DNA from: Coriaria nepalensis
Taxonomy: Eukaryota; Streptophyta; Magnoliopsida; Cucurbitales; Coriariaceae
Length of the DNA stretch: 64,000 bases
Assembly (NCBI GenBank): GCA_027186245.1
Contig: CP114483.1
Location: 29,518,642-29,582,641 of the forward strand
Direction: 5' to 3'
Shown here: positions 61,401-64,000 of the stretch, piece by piece
Numbering within the stretch: position 1 is the stretch's first letter
Layout of the letters: each line of letters starts with the position of its first letter
The notes under the pieces: model-generated
Seen by the model: the letters and a program-made list of their open reading frames with translations, nothing else
Database searches by the model: none
What the model was told of the DNA's origin: nothing
Position numbers and translations under genes: made by a program

Positions 61401-62174
61401 CTAAATTATTAAAAATGTCTAATTTTTCATCTATTGAAAAATCTATAGAAAATTCAAAGAACTCATGATGTTTCGGCCAGATTTGAGATAAATCGTCTTA
61501 GAAATTACTTACTTTACAACAACTTTAGCCAACTTCACATAAAAACCCTTTTATTGGCCGAATGTTGAATCCCTCATTATAATTTTTGGCCAAGAGACAC
61601 ATGAGAAGTTGTATTGGCCAAAATTTGGATGATCCCTTTAAGGACGTTTTTTGCCAAGCTCTAAGCACTAAGATGGCTAAAAATCGGGTGGTCCCCCAAA
61701 GGTATTTTCGGCCAAGATGTCTGAAAGTGGGGTATCCCACAAAGCATCCTTATCTTATTTTCTTTGCTCTATTGTTGCTTCCTGTCTAGAGGCTTGCCAC
61801 TTGCGTTGTTCATGTTGTTCTCTACTGTGCCAATTTCCCTTAGAAAATTTTAAATATTTTAAGTGTTACCATATCGTACTGGTCGGCCGAGGGAGCACGA
61901 CCATCCATAGGTTATGACTAATGGTTAGTTGACTTTTAACTACTGGTTTGGCCAATCGGTTATGTGAAATTTCGACCAAAGGCGGCCGATAATCATGGTG
62001 GACTTTCCTCCTACAATATTGGTAACAATTCCGACTCGGGAATGGCCAAAGGAGGCTTTACTATCACTAAGTGGATGAAACATTTCGAGTCGTTAATTGC
62101 ATTGTTCCGGTTATTAACTCGGTGATAGTCCCTTCTATCGCAGGTCAACACCTCTCTTCGTTGATTGGAATAGG

Positions 62175-62400
62175 TCAAATGTCGGCAACGACGTTAACAA
62201 TAGCTAGGAAAGGATTTGCGTCCACGCCCATCGAACGAGATGATTCGATAGTTAACAAACCTTTCTCAATCCACTCTTGAATACATTGTTTGAAAGTGAG
62301 ACCATCATTCATCCGATGCTGGTATGAGTTGTGATACTTACAATCATTTTTCCCTCGTACTTCGTCATTCGATGGAAACTTGTGATCGAACGGGCTAATA
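62175..62400 (-). pseudogene. Ty3-type gag fragment
   Basis: The minus strand reads DCKYHNSYQHRMNDGLTFKQ, followed by CIQEWIEKGLL and SMGVDANPF (62345-62175, ending at a TGA). This is the short knuckle-like block (CX2H...HX4C) of certain plant Ty3 gag polyproteins, with Gly replacing the last Cys. No pol sequence was found. It lies between the repeat at 59915-61400 and the partial copy at 63840-64000. Confidence 0.65.
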
Positions 62401-62860
62401 CCCTTTCTACATGGCCATCCACTTCTATAGGCATTAGCCCATTGATTTTAATCAACGATTTGATTAATTTGACTTATAAAAATCCAATTAATAATTTGTC
62501 CCATTAACCCTTTAATGTTCAATTACTAATATAAACTGTTATGACTGTTTTAAAATTAAATAAAAGTTTTTTTGTAATTTATTAATTTTCAATTAAATTA
62601 ATGCAACATTTAGTTATGCTAGCAGAGTTGCATGATATTATATTTAATAAATTAATAATTACTATTTTGCTATTATAGTTAAACTACAAGTCAAATTACC
62701 ATATTACCTTAAAAATTGAAATAGTCTATTTTTCCATTTTCTCATATGAATCTTAAACTAAGTTATTATTGAATCTTTATGTGTGTGGCCAATTAGATTA
62801 TACATCGCGCTGGTAGGAGAATTTCATAATACTTTATGATTTTATATAATTCACAATTAA
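62401..62860. other. Intergenic DNA
   Basis: AT-rich with no gene visible. Confidence 0.4.
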
Positions 62861-62941
62861 ATTCATTTAATTGAAAATACTTTTTAAATTCATTTAATTG
62901 AAAATACTTTTTAAATTCATTTAATTGAAAATACTTTTTAA
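62861..62941 (+). repeat. Three-copy tandem repeat, 27-base unit
   Basis: ATTCATTTAATTGAAAATAC plus TTTTTAA is repeated three times with perfect register at 62861, 62888 and 62915. Confidence 0.95.
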
Positions 62942-63222
62942 ATTAAATAGTTAACTTAATTAGATCTCATGATTAAATAACTTAAACCTCCTAATCAAAT
63001 TTGACATCTAACAAAGTGTCAAGACTACCTAGAAGATGAGATGTATTATCTTCCAAAAAAACTTTATGTGACTATAATATATTTATAATAACGATCATTT
63101 CATCTTGACAATATCTTAATTCATCCTAAGGTTAACTCTTAAATCATAATAAATAAATGATATAAACCATTATATCTTTATTGAACATCGACTGTAAATT
63201 TATAGAAAACTCATTATCATAT

Positions 63223-63323
63223 AATACTATTTTGTAAAAATTCATTTTTCAATAAAATATATAATTCATAAGAAATACTATTTTGTAAAAATTCATTTTT
63301 CAATAAAATATATAATTCATAAG
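63223..63323 (+). repeat. Two-copy tandem repeat, 51-base unit
   Basis: The 50-base block beginning AATACTATTTTG and ending AATTCATAAG occurs at 63223 and again at 63274 without a visible difference, indicating a recent duplication. Confidence 0.95.
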
Positions 63324-63839
63324 ATCTATTTCCAAATACAAAAGCGGCAAATTCCTTTTTGATTACTCACAACCTCCATGTACAATATTTCATGCCCAAC
63401 GGTTCATCCCGTATTCACCCTTGTCAAAACATGAAACTCAACACACAAGATATCATAACAATCTCATGTTTGATGGCCACATATAATATCGTCACTAGAT
63501 AATTCTCATTAACAAAAGAATATTAATTACTATTGAAAAGTATCTAAGTATTATATTCGGTATCCTTAGTCTCTACTAAGCACTCACATAATCATCATGA
63601 TGTTCCACCAACACCAATAGCTATGAGATTATCTACCATAAATACTTTAGGAGATGAACTATGTGATTATCTATTTGGATCATCAATATATATTATTGAG
63701 ATCTTATGACAACAAACAATTCATGTCTTAAGATTTATGCAGCTTGAGTCTCAATTAGCATAATCTCTATCATGGTCTCCAAAGCGTAACTTAAGACATT
63801 GAACTTTATCATTATATGTATTTATAGAACATATAATAA

Positions 63840-64000
63840 GAGTAAGGACGAGTGAGTTATTTTTTCCACTTTTTGGGAAAAGGTGAACCGCTTAGCCGAA
63901 ATTCTTCCATTTCCCTATGCATTTTGGCCAAAGTTGTAACAAAATACCGTTATTTTTGGCCAATCAATGCTTTTGGCTGCAAAGTAGGTTAAATGGGCCA
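63840..64000 (+). repeat. Partial copy of the 60.6 kb repeat, cut by the window end
   Basis: GAGTTATTTTTTCCACTTTTTGGGAAAA...CCGAAATTCTTCCATTTCCCTATGC...GGCCAAAGTTGTAAC...GGGCCA matches 60620-60790 in the same orientation, about 3.2 kb apart. It may be the second LTR of an element whose body lies between. Confidence 0.7.

Overview
The window is plant nuclear DNA, almost certainly from a eudicot. The genes carry short GT-AG introns, every recognisable protein belongs to a plant family, and the intergenic space is AT-rich and full of decayed LINE, Copia and Ty3-type retroelements. Six protein genes can be rebuilt exon by exon with intact frames: a nuclear poly(A)-binding protein (PABN type, + strand, 6930-10042), an EXORDIUM-like protein (EXL2 type, - strand, 11368-12282), a UGT85-type glycosyltransferase (- strand, 35991-37720), an alpha/beta hydrolase (- strand, 47049-48403), a PP2C phosphatase (- strand, 49650-51872) and a mitochondrial alternative oxidase (+ strand, 56621-59217). 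Two more are recognisable but broken: a nitronate monooxygenase-like gene with five good 3' exons and a ruined 5' end (26340-28284), and a DC1-domain gene cut by stops (54886-55560).

Layout. 1-6450 is a decayed LINE (ORF1, endonuclease, reverse transcriptase, zf-RVT remnants) ending less than 0.5 kb before the PABN start. 6.9-12.5 kb holds PABN and EXL2 in convergent orientation. 12.5-26 kb is repeat-dominated: a Copia remnant at 14.6-15.3 kb, a segment duplicated at 16.4 and 20.4 kb, a minisatellite at 21.2 kb, a long LTR-like repeat ending in a TATA box at 21-22.6 kb, and an unidentified coding element at 22.6-25.7 kb interrupted by a small Copia element. 28.8-35.4 kb is a nest of three Copia-type elements, one inside another. 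37.8-46.8 kb holds simple repeats, tandem duplications and another decayed Copia element. 47-59.2 kb is gene-rich. 59.9-64 kb returns to the same LTR-like repeat family seen at 21-22.6 kb, with a Ty3-type gag fragment on the minus strand.

The genes do not form a pathway. From memory, EXL2, the nitronate monooxygenase-like gene and AOX2 lie close together on Arabidopsis chromosome 5 (about At5g64210-At5g64260), so this window is probably a retroelement-expanded counterpart of that block. Exon boundaries were inferred by eye from GT-AG sites, frame continuity and family resemblance; no transcript evidence or database search was available.
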